From assembly GCF_000001735.4 (NCBI RefSeq), contig NC_003074.8:4154101-4218100 (forward strand): a DNA stretch of 64,000 bases, given 5' to 3'. Below the pieces are notes generated by a model. The model had not been told where the DNA came from. It did not search any database and was given only the letters and a program-made list of their open reading frames with translations. How positions within the stretch are numbered: the stretch's first letter is position 1; the number at the start of each line of letters is the position of its first letter. Source of the stretch: Arabidopsis thaliana (Eukaryota; Streptophyta; Magnoliopsida; Brassicales; Brassicaceae). Below, piece after piece: positions 1 through 11,614 of this stretch. The position numbers and the translations under genes were made by a program.

Positions 1-395
1 ACATGCTGCACTGCACAGTGCCAGTATCCAAGGTGTCGCGTGATTAAGGGTCTCATTAGGCATGGTCTTGTCTGCAAGACCAGAGGTTGCATCGCTTGTA
101 AGAAAATGTGGTCCCTCTTCCGATTGCACTCCCGAAACTGCAGAGATCCCCAATGCAAAGTCCCCAAATGCAGGTATGTAATCTAACTACTTATAAAGCA
201 AATTTTCAATTATCAGAATAGATTTGTTCAAGAAGGTGATGTGTTTAATAATGATCTGACAAGTTTATTTTTTGCAGAGAGTTGAGAGCTCATTTTAGTA
301 GAAAGCAGCAACAGGCAGATTCAAGACGCAGAGCAGCGGTGATGGAGATGGTGCGGCAGAGAGCCGCTGATACAACGGCCTCCACTCCTGAATGA
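1..395 (+). CDS. HAC5: HAC5-like CBP/p300-type histone acetyltransferase, C-terminal end (partial)
   Basis: This is the 3' end of a gene that starts outside the window. Exons are 1-173 and 278-395, with a GT-AG intron (gtatgt donor at 174, ttgcag acceptor ending at 277) and stop tga at 393-395. The 96 visible residues are Cys/His-rich ([30 protein letters not shown]), followed by a basic tail with [10 protein letters not shown]. This is the C-terminal TAZ zinc finger of plant CBP-family acetyltransferases. In this family the TAZ finger binds transcription-factor activation domains and the enzyme acetylates histones in the nucleus. The choice of HAC5 over HAC1 or HAC12 rests on the neighbouring genes, because the catalytic domain is not in view. 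The family is certain; the member is inferred. Confidence 0.88.
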
Positions 396-1033
396 TTAAC
401 AGACATGTTATATTCTCTGTCTATGGGGTCAAGGGTTCGTGCCTGAAGTAACGATCCAAATGGCAGGCGAATCAAGAAAGAATGAGATATTTTTGGCTGA
501 TTAATTTGGAGATTCAAGAAGCTAGTTTAGGAGAGCTCATGGGAAAATGAGCAGATGGGTCTCTTCCACAACTGCTAATTTAGGTTCACAACGAGGTACA
601 TAGATATTTTTTCTTACATGTATTCTAAAGTATAGACATGTGTATAAGGGAATTGTGATTTTGATTCAATTTTTGGTGATTCTGTTCATTGAATCCTATT
701 GAATTCGACTACTGAATTTGATCTTAATTTACTTACTCTTTGATTCCTTCGTATTGTATATGTGGTATTTTTGGCAAAGCTATAAGCTAATAAATTCTTG
801 ATTTTCAATCATTACATATACTAGACTGGAAATGCAAGTTTTTACTTTATATTCAACTAGAATACTAGAGTTTATCCAGTTGAACGAAACCAAGACCCCG
901 AAGCATTTTGGAGTCATTAGGCAACGAACCCATTATAATGTATATAGAAATGATCTTAGTACGGCGAAAGCCAATGAAATTAACAAAAAATACACTGCCA
1001 AACTAAAGTAGTAGAATTCACCTACTAGACATT
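396..1033. other. 3' UTR of the HAC5-like gene and short spacer
   Basis: No coding exon is visible. The first part, to about 800, is T-rich and probably carries the 3' UTR. Possible plant poly(A) signals of the aataaa type occur near 790 (aataaattc). The remainder is the flank of an F-box relic on the other strand. Confidence 0.5.
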
Positions 1034-1958
1034 CCATGGTGAAATGGATCAGACAGTTTGATGAAACTCTGGGAAGCTTCATAAGAGCATTGGTGATCGT
1101 CAGGAACCTTTTCTTAACATCCTTGCCTTCACTCAATTCGACATTAACATTGACAGTTTCAAGACGTTTTAAATTTGCCAAGAAATGCCTCATTCGTTTC
1201 AGCTCTTCCTCTTATCCCTCTTAGGGGTGCAAACGCAGGCGTCACCACGTTTGTCTGTAACTTCATGCACAAGACCGTGAAAGCAAAAAGAACAAGGCAT
1301 AAGCAAATTCATGGGAATAATAACTTTAGCAAAGAAACAGAAGTGCGTGGTGATCGAACGAAATAGATGATACCTTGATGACTTAAGTTTCTAGATTTGG
1401 AGAGTAGTTAAGGAGAAGTGGCTCCACTTACCAGCCTCTTTCTTTGTTACACTCAAAAGATAAAGTAACGAGGTTGGGAAACACCGGGATTGATTTACAG
1501 CACGAGTAAAATACCTGGGATCTATTGTCACAACCAAAACAAACATATACACAAAATGAGACTTTGCTAGCTAGCATGCACTTCAAATAGAATCAACCAA
1601 TAGAAGAAGAAGACGTAGCAGAGACTGACCTCAAGAGAAACAGCGGACAAGTGAAGGGTTTTAACATTGCTTATCCCTGCAACCAGATTCGTAACATAAC
1701 CAACAATATCCTCTGTATCACCATCCACATAATAATTAATAGTCATCTGGAAGACGCTCCCATGAGTGTAGCTTCTACAAGGGAACCCAAATCAACCTCA
1801 TAATCTTCTGCGGGATAACCAGAATAGTCAAGATAGACAAGACTGGGTGTATCAAACAGACGAAAACCCTTGTGACCGTTAGGGTAACGGGGCCAATGAT
1901 AAGAGCTGGTCAGTCGTTTGATAAGAGAAGGACTAGACACGGTCCCTCCATCAAACAA
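1034..1958 (-). pseudogene. F-box/LRR/FBD protein pseudogene (5'-truncated, frameshifted)
   Basis: Reading the minus strand from 1958 gives typical F-box/RNI/FBD protein sequence in pieces. The first is [20 protein letters not shown] up to a stop at 1743. After a +1 shift comes YYVDGDTEDIVGYVTNLVAG...VKTLHLS. A probable old intron follows (donor near 1630). Then come IPVFPNLVTLSFE with a stop after GW (about 1425), LVHEVTDKRGDACVC (about 1240-1290) with more stops, and finally the FBD end, [20 protein letters not shown]...[11 protein letters not shown] (about 1193 down to 1040). The F-box itself and most LRRs are missing. In intact relatives the F-box links a substrate to the SCF ubiquitin ligase. 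Several in-frame stops, at least one frameshift and the missing N-terminus make this a relic. It could be transcribed divergently from the RRP45A promoter. Confidence 0.85.
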
Positions 1959-2083
1959 ATATTATTAAAAGGAAAAAAAAAGAGATAAATGAAAATTGGT
2001 CCATAAGACAAATACTGAAAAGACGAGGGGTTAAATTGAAATAAATCCCTCCTCTTCTCTGTTCACAAAATCCTCGCGCCACA

Positions 2084-2091
2084 AAACCCTA
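2084..2091 (+). promoter_or_regulatory. telo-box (AAACCCTA) in the RRP45A leader
   Basis: AAACCCTA lies about 155 bases upstream of the RRP45A start codon. Telo-boxes near the transcription start are common in Arabidopsis genes for ribosome and RNA-processing factors, which fits an exosome subunit. The motif is seen; its function is inferred. Confidence 0.5.
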
Positions 2092-2244
2092 GCTGAACGG
2101 AAGAAGGTTAGTGGTTTAATCTCCCTCTGGGGAAAGCTGCTTATGTTGATTCTCTAGGCTTTTTTATATTCTGAAAGTTTTGATTTTTTGTATCTTGTTT
2201 TGTTTCTCAATCATCAATTTGTGGTAGTAGCTCACTAGCAAACA

Positions 2245-3742
2245 ATGGAGGGGAGGTTGAATAATATGTGGAGGTTGACTGTGAATGAGAGCAAATTCGT
2301 TGAATCTGCGTTGCAATCTGAGCTCAGAGTCGATGGTCGTGGCCTTTATGATTACCGCAAGCTTACTATTAAGTTTGGCAAGTGAGTTTTTCTCCTATTC
2401 ATTGATTATGTTTACCTTTAAAGCTTCAATTTTTGTTGATGCTTTTGATCTCTGGTTTTGCAATGTTGTTACTGATGATTAATTTAATCTGTGTGAGTTT
2501 TCGATAGGGAATATGGCAGCTCACAAGTTCAACTGGGTCAGACTCATGTAATGGCTTTTGTGACTGCTCAGCTAGTACAACCTTACAAAGACAGACCTAG
2601 TGAAGGCTCCTTCTCTATCTTCACCGAGTTTTCTCCAATGGCTGATCCATCGTTTGAGCCAGGGCATCCTGGTGAATCTGCTGTTGAGCTTGGCCGTATT
2701 ATAGACCGTGCTCTACGGTAAACCTCTCTTTTTGATTTGATGCTACAAACAAAGTTTTTTGTATTGATGGTCTTTGTGTTGTTGGTTGCAGAGAAAGCCG
2801 TGCAGTAGATACAGAGTCGCTTTGTGTTCTAGCCGGAAAGCTGGTTTGGTCTGTTCGCATTGATCTTCACATTTTGGACAATGGAGGGTAGGTCTTCTTC
2901 ATGTTTATCCAAGGTTCTTGTTGTGAGAATGATCTTTTATGTGTATATTGTTACTCACTCTCTTACAGGAACTTGGTTGATGCTGCTAATGTTGCTGCCT
3001 TAGCCGCACTCATGACTTTCAGGAGACCTGATTGCACTGTAGGAGGGGACAACAGTCAAGACGTGATCATACATCCACCCGAAGTTAGTAATTCATATTT
3101 TTTTTTTTTCAGTTTAGTTGATGAACTTAATAACTAGAGAGAAGGAAGTTCTCAACTTCAACTGTTTTGTACTATATTTGGTTTCTTTTACAGGAAAGGG
3201 AACCACTTCCTTTGATAATACATCATCTCCCAATAGCCTTCACGTTTGGATTTTTTAATAAAGGCAGTATCTTGGTAAAAAAATTGTGTTTTGTTTATTG
3301 ATAATCTTGTTTACTACGTTTTTGTTTGCATCTGAGATTACAAGTGTGTTGTGTTCTTATGCAGGTGATGGACCCAACTTACGTTGAAGAAGCTGTTATG
3401 TGTGGGAGAATGACTGTGACAGTCAATGCCAATGGCGATATATGCGCAATCCAAAAACCAGGAGAAGAAGGCGTGAACCAGAGTGTAATCCTTCATTGCC
3501 TGCGTCTTGCTTCTTCAAGAGCTTCTGCAACAACAAAGATAATTAGAGATGCAGTAGGGTTTCGTAATCCGGAGCGTTTTCCTTTTTAGATTGATTTCTA
3601 TTGATTTAAGGATTTGATTTTGTTGTGCTTTGTTTTCATGGTGTAGGTTGAAGCATACAACCGTGAGAGGAGCTCACAGAAGGTGAAGCGGCATCATACT
3701 TTGGCTAAGTCTGAAGTTTTGGGACCTATTGTAGTTGTGTAG
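2245..3742 (+). CDS. RRP45A: exosome complex subunit RRP45A (RNase PH-like)
   Basis: Seven exons keep one frame: 2245-2381, 2508-2717, 2792-2887, 2969-3083, 3194-3274, 3365-3553 and 3647-3742. They encode 307 residues starting MEGRLNNMWRLTVNE. The first part is an RNase PH fold (FVESALQSELRVDGRGLYDYRKL, then EYGSSQVQLGQTHVMAFV, then SFEPGHPGESAVELGRIIDRALRES). The second RNase PH domain covers roughly residues 190-275 (LPIAFTFGFF, then MDPTYVEEAVMCGRMTVTVN). RRP45 is one of six RNase PH-type subunits forming the exosome ring used in 3'-5' RNA decay and rRNA maturation. The length matches RRP45A rather than the longer RRP45B/CER7. The stop lies only 371 bases from the stop of the convergent DUF547 gene. 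Confidence 0.95.
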
Positions 3743-4113
3743 GAAGAGACATAAATAAAACATTTGCTGTGGTCGTCGATTGTAAATAAAGATTTTAGTT
3801 GTAGAAATCTTATCAGCAACACTAAGCTATAAAAACGTCGATATGATCAAGACATGTTGAGACTTCTCGCACTTAAATAGATGACTAGTCTCAACTCTTC
3901 CATTTATGTCTTTCTGAAAGAAAGTTGAAACACAACATATTGAGACTTCTCAGAATTAATATGCATATCCTGAATAACATGTACACTATAAGCCAAAAGC
4001 TATGTTGGAATAATAGTAGTAACCATGATCATGAAACAGCCTCCTCTCACTGTTCGTTCTTATGAGGTCGGTTAAAGCTTTTTTTACAACAGAAGAGAGT
4101 CTTTGAACTGTTA

Positions 4114-6889
4114 TTACAACGAGGTGTTGTCGTCGGGGAGAAACAGGTATCTGAAACGAGAATCGAAGGGGAGTATTCCGCAGTTCCGTGAAGCGAGAAG
4201 GCTTTGTCTTCTCTGAGAGATGCATTGCTCCACAAAAGCAGCTTGATGTGGAGGAAGGTACCTTGATATCCAGACCCCCAAGTTCGAATCCTCCACCAAA
4301 CTCTTGGCATAACAATGGAGCATTTTGGGTAGTAAGAGCTTCCCTTTGCTGCTCAGCCCTACCGATGCTTGTATGAAGTCCCTTTGTGCTTCTAGCATCT
4401 CTTCCTTCACTCCTTTCGCAGAGTAGATCCTCACCTGCAAGACCTCTTCGTGTTAAGAAAATGACTGTTTATGACTTTTGGAAACGCAGATTGTTACTTA
4501 GTTAAGTTACCGCAGGTGAAGAGTACATTCCACAGCTTAGAGCAAAGCCGAGAAGAGGTTCATGTGTATCAATGCTTGCCCTGCGCTGTTCTTCTGATAC
4601 TTTCATCTTGTGGATGGCAAGAAGCAAAGCCTGCATCAGCAAACAGAGCAAATTGTTTAACTGACTCTGAAAGAGGAGAAAAGAAGAGCCTCACAGAAGA
4701 AGCTGGGTTCAAAGCTCATACAATTTGTGGCCTGTGCATAGGCGGTTTCATCTTCAGTATCACATATTCCATTGTCGCCGCAGTATATGAGTGCCCTCCA
4801 ACTGTATAGGCTGCCTGTGGATCCAGTACAAAAGGAATCAAATAAGGCAACAAAGAAATGAGAAGAACAAAACACAACCTTCTGTCAAGTGATATAACCT
4901 TTTGCATCAACGAGAAAAGCTTCAGGTCGCTTTTTGGGACGCCATAAGCCAAATAAGCCTTTGTTCACATAAACAACCATAACTCTCATAAGCTTTCGTT
5001 TCATTCAGAATAGTTCTTGATAAGTATAGGGGAAAAAGGAACTTACATGCATTATCAACGCGTTATAAAGGTTAATCCAGAAAGCAAGCTTCTCGTTGCA
5101 GCTTAAATGAATAGGATTTACTCTAGCCAATTGCTCAACCAGTGTCCTGTTCACAGAATCAACCATGGTTATGTAAACTGAGTCTTACTGTTCAATCGGA
5201 TTGAAACACACAAAAAAGGAAACTCTATTACCTGAACTTCTTCAATGCCCCGGAAGCATACTCCAGCTGTTTCTTCCCTACAGACATCCAAGAAACCTCG
5301 GATGCCAAACTGTAGTTCCCAATCTCCGCCCAGCTTAACTTCCCACGAACTCTATAAGGATCAAAGACATCTCCTGTGGCCAAAACATTGGCGTTATTTT
5401 GGATATCTATTTGTGGGCTTTGCACCCATGAGGAGATCATTGACCGTTCTGTTGAAGGCCACCAGGATGCTGAGCTTGATAGATGCCCGCGAGGTGATAC
5501 TGGTGAGAGGTGGCTTTCGTTTGAGGAAGCTTTTGAAGTTGCTGTTGGATCAGCAAGAGACATGAAGATATTCTTCATACATCTCACCATTTCTTCAGAT
5601 AATAGATTAGGTTGATCCCACAGGTACTTAGGTGGCATTCCTCGAGGTAGCTTCCTCGCATTTGTCTTTCTCATTAGCCTCTTTTCAAGAAAGTCATTAC
5701 TTGGGTCCAGTGTTTGCTGGTTTGGTATACAAAAATGTCAGATACATTTCTTCTTTCATGTAAACTGTATCTCTTCGTTTAAACAAACCATCCTAAGGCC
5801 TCAGGGTACAAAATAAAGAAGAATATCAGTTAATACCTCAACAGTTGACTCTGCTGGAGATGATTCAGATGAAGATTCTTGGTAATGGACTATTTGGTCT
5901 TGAGATGGACTGTCTTCTGCTGATTGATGTAATTCAGAATCTGACTGATTCAAATATCTTAGGGAAGAAGAAGAATTCTGCATAACTAAGACATAGTTAT
6001 AAACTGACACAGATTACAAAACAAAAATCAGTGATGAATTAAGGAGTTACATACTAGTGGAGAACTGACACAGATTACAAAACAAAAATCAGTGATGAAT
6101 TAAGGAGTTACATACTAGTGGAGAAGCCGAATGTGTCAACTGGTATTCCGCGAGTCTCCTCTCGTTTCTCTCTTGGCTAAGTTGGAAATTCAGTGACATC
6201 ATTTCTTGCTCGAGCTTAGTGACTGCAGTCTCTAGCGTCACTATATTGGAGAGAAGTTCCTGAGCCTGCACAATTTTCAGAATCATCAGTGAAAACAAAA
6301 GGCAAGTTTTAAAGTGTTATCACAATTGAATGAGTTGAGGTAACATACAGGATGTGGAACACTAGAAGAATAAGATAGCTCCCAAGGATCTTTCTCCATG
6401 ACACTCTCTAGAAATGTATGCAAATCTATTTCTTGTTGGAGTTGCAGTTGCAATCTTTTTACCTGTAACATAAAAACTTCTTTCAGAACTATACAGTATA
6501 CACATTCCACGTTATCATTACTAGTCTTATTGAGTTCAGAAACTCACATCCTCTTCAAGTTGAAATCTATATGGAAAAGATTCACCACTCGTAGATTCTT
6601 CGCAAGTTTCTCTGCCCTGTACAAATTAAGCAAGCAAGCTCTTAATGTTTTTTCTAGGACTTCAACAGTTAGTTTCTGAAATGAAAATAAATACAATGTA
6701 TCTTCACACCTCTGACATGGTAACTGTGCCCTGAAATTTCTTTCCAGAATGCGAACGTCTGAGAAATGGGTTGTATCTGATCAAAATTCAGTCAACTAGT
6801 AAGGAGTTGCTGAATCAAAATCCAGAAGTTGAAAAGAGAGGAAGAAATGGTAAGCCTTACTTAGATTTCAAAACTTGAGAGTCATACAT
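4114..6889 (-). CDS. DUF547 protein with N-terminal MIP1-type leucine zipper
   Basis: Corresponds to At3g13000 by position. The minus-strand exons I can join in frame are 6889-6861, 6776-6710, 6616-6548, 6462-6349, 6265-6116, 5977-5837, 5716-5232, 5146-5047, 4958-4899, 4814-4722, 4630-4511 and 4434-4114, giving 582 residues from MYDSQVLKSKYNPFLRR. Residues about 55-145 form a coiled coil (FQLEEDVKRLQLQLQQEIDL, LETAVTKLEQEMMSLNFQLSQE), the leucine-zipper module usual in plant DUF547 proteins. A Ser-rich linker follows. The C-terminal half is DUF547 (RVNPIHLSCNEKLAFWINLYNA; the family-typical ALSCGMYSSPAV, seen here as FALSCGMYSSPAV; final basic/acidic tail ending DDNTSL). The biochemical role of DUF547 is not established; old labels such as 'ubiquinone biosynthesis-like' have little support. 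Splicing at exon 5 is affected by a local duplication (see 6002-6123). Confidence 0.88.
6002..6123. repeat. 61-bp perfect tandem duplication over an exon/intron border
   Basis: Bases 6002-6062 and 6063-6123 are the same 61-base unit, starting aactgacacagattac and ending ctagtggag. The unit contains the last bases of a DUF547-gene exon and its splice donor (minus strand cta|gtatgt). The inner donor at 6115 keeps the frame into the next exon. The second copy of the donor near 6054 would add codons that run into a stop. Confidence 0.95.
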
Positions 6890-8830
6890 CTTAAAGCTCT
6901 GGAGTTTGGCAGTTATTAATACTATAAAACCAAATGATGAACAAATGTACTTCAGCTTCTTCTCTCAAGTACAAAAAGAGTTAGATTACATAGTCCCTGC
7001 ATAAATCATATTCACATAATAAATGAGATAAGATAACATTTAGAGGAAAAGACCAATGTTGTTGTCTACTAAGCACAAGACACTAAACAAATTTTTGAGG
7101 TTGACAAAGGCTTTTCTCAGCACATGGAGTCCAAGTACAAGATGAAGAGGCAAGACAAGACACTGTTACACCTGTGAACATCTAATAAGGACAAATCTAA
7201 TTATAATTTACACAAAATAAGTGCAGCAACATGTCCTTTTCAAAAACGACCAGACGGCAAAACCAGTCACATGGTCAACATTTCACACTGAAAGGTTTTG
7301 ACAGGTTAATCAGTTATTCGTTCGAGATTAACACAAGGACCAGCAGCTTAAACAAATATGCAGTCTGTTAACATGCAATTCAAGATTTGTTGAGGAGTTT
7401 AAAAAAAATTGTGTAATCCGAAGGTCGAATTTCTTTATTTTCTTGTGGTAATTTGATTGAAAGATAAGATATTGAGCTTGAAATATACATAATGATAACT
7501 TCCATTGAAAAGACAAGACATTAAAGAAGGAAGAAGCTAAAGACCCTATCCCTAAAAGACGAACAAATATATCTAATTGGCTTCAACAAAAGAATATACC
7601 AAAATCAATGGTCAAAAAAAGATTGACACTTTCAAAAAGATTGACCAAAATCAATTTTCTGCAACCAAAATTCGAAGAGAAAAGAGAAGTGGGGACAAAA
7701 GCGAACCTTTTTTTCCAATGACTGAAAGTGAACATTGAAGAATCCAAGAGAGACAGATAGAGAAGAAGATCTATGTGACTCAAGAAACCAAACCCTAGTA
7801 GGCTTCTTCTGCTAGATTCTCCCCCAGAAAAAATATCTATCTCTCTGCCTTACTAGATAGTACTACTAGATAAGAGTACAAGAGAAGAAAACCTCTTATT
7901 TATTTTCCAAACTTAGAAAAAGTTTCTCAATTTGAAATTCAAAAACTTCTCAAATATGTGTCAGCATTTAATGCTTAACTACAAAAAGAAGACTCTATTT
8001 TTTCTTGTTATTATGGGCTATGAAATAAAATAATGAGTTAGAGAATTGGGCAGAGTACAAGACAAAGATACTGTGGAACAGAACAGTGGAGAATCTGTAA
8101 CACTAGTTTCAATTTACACGGGCACTTGGATTTTGACGTCTTTTTCTCTCAAAAAATGACAAAGTAAAAAGTGATTTAAAAAGGAGAGAAGCAAATAAAA
8201 CCAAACTCACTTTAAAACCAAACCTTGAAGCATCCCATTATCACATGTTTATACAACTACTAAGACATTTTTTTGTCGCTTTCTGGTCAGAGCTTAGTGG
8301 ACTGGTGCCTGATTCCTTTTTCTGAGTTTTGTTTTCTTTGTTGACATTTTGATATTCAATATTTCCTTCAAATTTTATATTCGAAATTTGAAAACCAACG
8401 AGTAAAGAATCACTTTCCCAGAAAATCATGGTGCTATATACTTTTGTGTTGAAATAATTGTGTTGCGTCTTAAATCTTTTCACTTTGGAACTTATACTTC
8501 GATTCTAGTAGAAACTAAATATTTATATAGTTGATCATTGTTTTACCTGAACGATACCAATAATGCATTGAAATATCAAAAAATGTGATAAATAAAGATG
8601 AGACTTGGATATATAAATCACAAAACTTGACTAAAAAAACTGAAATCATTTGCAACACAATCTCTTGGGTGTTCTTTGTTCTAAACGAACTCATGTTTTT
8701 GCAAATCCTTGCAAGAATACAGAAATATGGAACTTATTTGGGTAAAAAGTACTCTGATCCAAGAATTGTCTAAAGCTTGTGATCAATGGAGTCACATATG
8801 CAAAACAAATCTTCACTGCTCTTCACTTCC
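6890..8830. other. 5' leader/promoter of the DUF547 gene and intergenic spacer
   Basis: No conserved coding exon is visible. The part up to about 7850 probably contains the spliced 5' leader of the DUF547 gene: its sequence is copied in the relic at 11615-12760, and a telo-box lies at 7790-7797. From 7860 to 8780 the DNA is AT-rich. An 80-codon open frame at 8241-8483 (-) resembles no family that I recognise and has unremarkable composition. The bases next to 8830 belong to the 3' UTR of the next hAT-derived gene. Confidence 0.5.
7790..7797 (-). promoter_or_regulatory. telo-box in the probable 5' leader of the DUF547 gene
   Basis: AAACCCTA is read on the plus strand, i.e. TAGGGTTT in the direction of the gene. 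It lies about 900 bases upstream of the start codon, and the gap is probably filled by a leader intron. This suggests transcription starts near 7800-7860. Confidence 0.4.
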
Positions 8831-10633
8831 TTAGGCTTTGCAGCTTTGTAGTTGGAGATTGTAATGTACAACAGCCAACTCTTCCAGATGCTTTCGTTCA
8901 CAGTGGCTCATTCCTTCAGTGAGCAACAGCTTCTCTGCTACGCTTCTCTTCAGCTTGTACCTTGAAGCACCTTCACTTGTTTGGCTCAGAATCTTAACAG
9001 CGAGATTCTGCAGTTCAGGATACTGGTTCGCCTTTTGAGTCCACCAATTAACTGCAAAGAGATTCAAAAACTTAAATGTCTGCAAATAAAACAATATTAC
9101 TATATATATATAAAAAATCAAGAAAGTTCACTCACCTGGAGAGACTCCATTGAGCTGACCAGCTTGACTGGCTTTCATAAAGCAACCTCTACCGTATCTA
9201 TACACATCAAGCTGTGTACCAATCTTCACTTGAAGGTGAGGTTCTTTTACCAAGTGAACCAGAGAGAAGGCAAGACCGGTGTATACATGTTGATAAGTAT
9301 GGAAATCATCGGAGTAGTAAGCCATCGGATTCAGAAAATAACCAGCAGCATGAAGAGGATTGTGGTTGTTGTGCCACACGTCATCTATCACATTCCATGT
9401 CGGCTCGTAAAACTGTCTCTCGTACTTGAAAGTCCACGCGACGTTCTTCTTGATGCTCTCTATAAAATGATAGGCATATGCAACATGCTTGCTGCCTCTT
9501 GAAAACCATAACCATCCATGAACCAGAGAAGATGTACTTCCCACAATTTTGTCAAGAGATTCCCAAAATGTGGAATCATTCACAAAACTGGATATTGCTA
9601 TGCCTTGTTCTTTCTTCCATTCAGGACTAGCAAACAACCCTGCCCTCCTCACCCAATAAATGTGCTCTAGAGTTAGATACGGCATAACAAACTCACACTC
9701 TGAGGATACGTCGACTTTATGACTATTCTCTCTGAAGACATATAGAAAGGAGGGGTTGTTATTGATCAGATCTAGAAGGAGCTTGACCTTTTCAAATATG
9801 TCTTCAAAGGAATACATTTTCCCAATCTCCACCAGCATAAGCTTTAAGCAATAGGAAAGACTCACAGACCAGAAAACTTGACCAGCAAGTTGCTTGCCTA
9901 AATCACCAACCCAACCAGAGGTGGAACATGCAATAATCTGAGTCACGTTACGCACTCCAACTTCCTCAACGATCCCATTTACCAGCGAAGTTAAGGCAGT
10001 GACATCGGTTTTTATATCAGAAACATCAGCGGATTTCAGATACACTGCCCCAGCTGGACAGTCTGCAACGAAAGTAACCAGATCACGTCCTTTCGGGCCA
10101 ATCCAAGCATCAAAGAGGATGCTGCACCCAGTGATCTCCCACGAAGCTTTAATCTCCTTCACACGATCTTGCACCTTCTTCAAAGCTTCTTGAAACATCC
10201 AGCCGTTTAAATCACGAGAGTCAGGGATCATCTGACCACCACCTTCTCCTCCTACTGTCTTGATCATCATCATCTTTTTGAAACTTGTCGAATCCACAGC
10301 AGAGAAGTCGACACCGTGTTCATAAAAGAACTGAGCAACGTCCATTTGGGCTAGTTTTTCAGCTTCCGCAGCTGTCTCAGAAGCAGTAAAACCTTTGTTG
10401 GATCTTCCACGTTTACGATCAGGATATCTCTGCTCCATAACCATCTTAAAAAATGCCTCTCTAATAGGTAATGGAACTTGTGAGCATGGGGTTACGTCCT
10501 TACAGACATTTCCCAAATGATACTTGAGACGATTAAAGTCATTCATTCGCTTGTCGCAAAATGTGCACTGAACCCGAGCTCCATCCTCCACCCAAGTTCC
10601 ATAGTCATGAACATTCACCACGATGCTAGCCAT
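8831..10633 (-). CDS. domesticated hAT transposase-like protein with BED zinc finger (first of three)
   Basis: At3g13010 by position. Two exons, 10633-9136 and 9051-8831, give 572 residues from MASIVVNVHDYG. Residues about 20-50 are a BED-type finger (VQCTFCDKRMNDFNRLKYHL, then C). A DUF659/hAT catalytic-core relic follows (GCSILFDAWIGPKGRDLVTF). The C-terminus is the hAT dimerisation region (NWWTQKANQYPELQNLAVKI). Autonomous hAT transposases of this type carry a TDNA motif with the second catalytic Asp. Here the same place reads IIACSTSGWVG, so the Asp is gone. No terminal inverted repeats or 8-bp target duplication are apparent around the gene. It has a long intact frame, a conserved intron and two conserved paralogs, so it behaves as a host gene, probably a DNA- or protein-binding factor of unknown role. 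Confidence 0.9.
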
Positions 10634-11061
10634 TGAAAAGATTCACTTAAATGAACCTACAGCAAAAGAGTCAAACGAAATGGTAGACAGACCCATATCT
10701 TAAGAATTATCGAAATTTTGGTTTTTAAGAGAATTATCAGAAAACAAAAAAAATCTACCCTAACTTCAAACATGGCTCATATTGACTATGATGACACAGA
10801 AGATCAAAGCAAACAATTTTCTTCTAGAAGAACTCACGAAAGCAAGACAAAAAACAAGAACAAACTGGAACATATGCATGATGAGAGAATAAAAACCTGA
10901 GAGTGGTTGTGTCAGAGGGAGTGAAAACGTCGCGTCGGATTACAGGAAGAGAGATCAAATTGTCACAAACTCTTGTTGAGAGATAAATATTGTTTTGACT
11001 ATGTAAATAATATTTGTGTGTACATGAGAGCATTAGTAGATTTGTTGGATATCTATAAATC
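10634..11061. other. 5' leader and promoter of the first hAT-derived gene
   Basis: The stretch 10680-10860 (gaaatggtagacagaccc..., then gacacagaagatcaaagcaaac) recurs upstream of the other two hAT-derived genes near 15090-15170 and 17740-17840. It is therefore part of a shared, probably spliced, 5' leader. No other gene is seen. Confidence 0.55.
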
Positions 11062-11425
11062 AACATTAGTGGCTCTCTCATTAGTCAAATGAAGATAAGA
11101 AGATGCAATTTTTTAAGCTTCTTATGGAAAGTAATCTTTCACTTTTAAATTTACTTTCTTTTTTTTTTTGGTTAAAAATTTAAAATATTTTAAACTAGGT
11201 AACTTCTCTCGCAGTATGCGTGTATTTTACGGTAAGTTATTTCTACTTTTGAAGTGATGTTGAACATTAGTCTCTCGCTCATTAGTCCAATGAAGATAAA
11301 AAATGCATTAATTAAGCTTCTAATGGAAATTAGTCTTTTACTTTTGAATTTTATACTAGGTAATTTCCCTCGCCCTATGCGTGTATTTTACGGCAAGTCA
11401 TTTCTACATTTTGAAACAATGTTGA
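11062..11425. repeat. diverged tandem duplication, two units
   Basis: Unit 1 (11062-11262) and unit 2 (11263-11425) share aacattagt, attagtc-aatgaagata, aagcttct-atggaaa and tgcgtgtattttacgg in the same order, ending in gttga. Unit 1 holds about 38 extra AT-rich bases including a T run. The units lie upstream of the first hAT-derived gene, with no coding content. Confidence 0.75.
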
Positions 11426-11614
11426 ATGCCATCATATTGTTTGTTTTGTTTTTAAGAAATTTAAAGCCATGTGACTATAACTTTTGGGGTTAGGAGATAA
11501 TTAACCAATTTATAGATCAAAATGGATTATATGAAGAAAAAGTGATTTAACAAAATTTCGTGTTTCTCGACCTAGTGGTGAATCATTTACTTCAAACCCC
11601 AAAGAACCGAGTAA

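Noticed and set aside
8241..8483. 80-codon minus-strand open frame in the spacer
   Set aside because: Lys/Asn/Ser-rich as expected from AT-rich DNA; no domain, no neighbouring splice partner, no similarity that I recognise.
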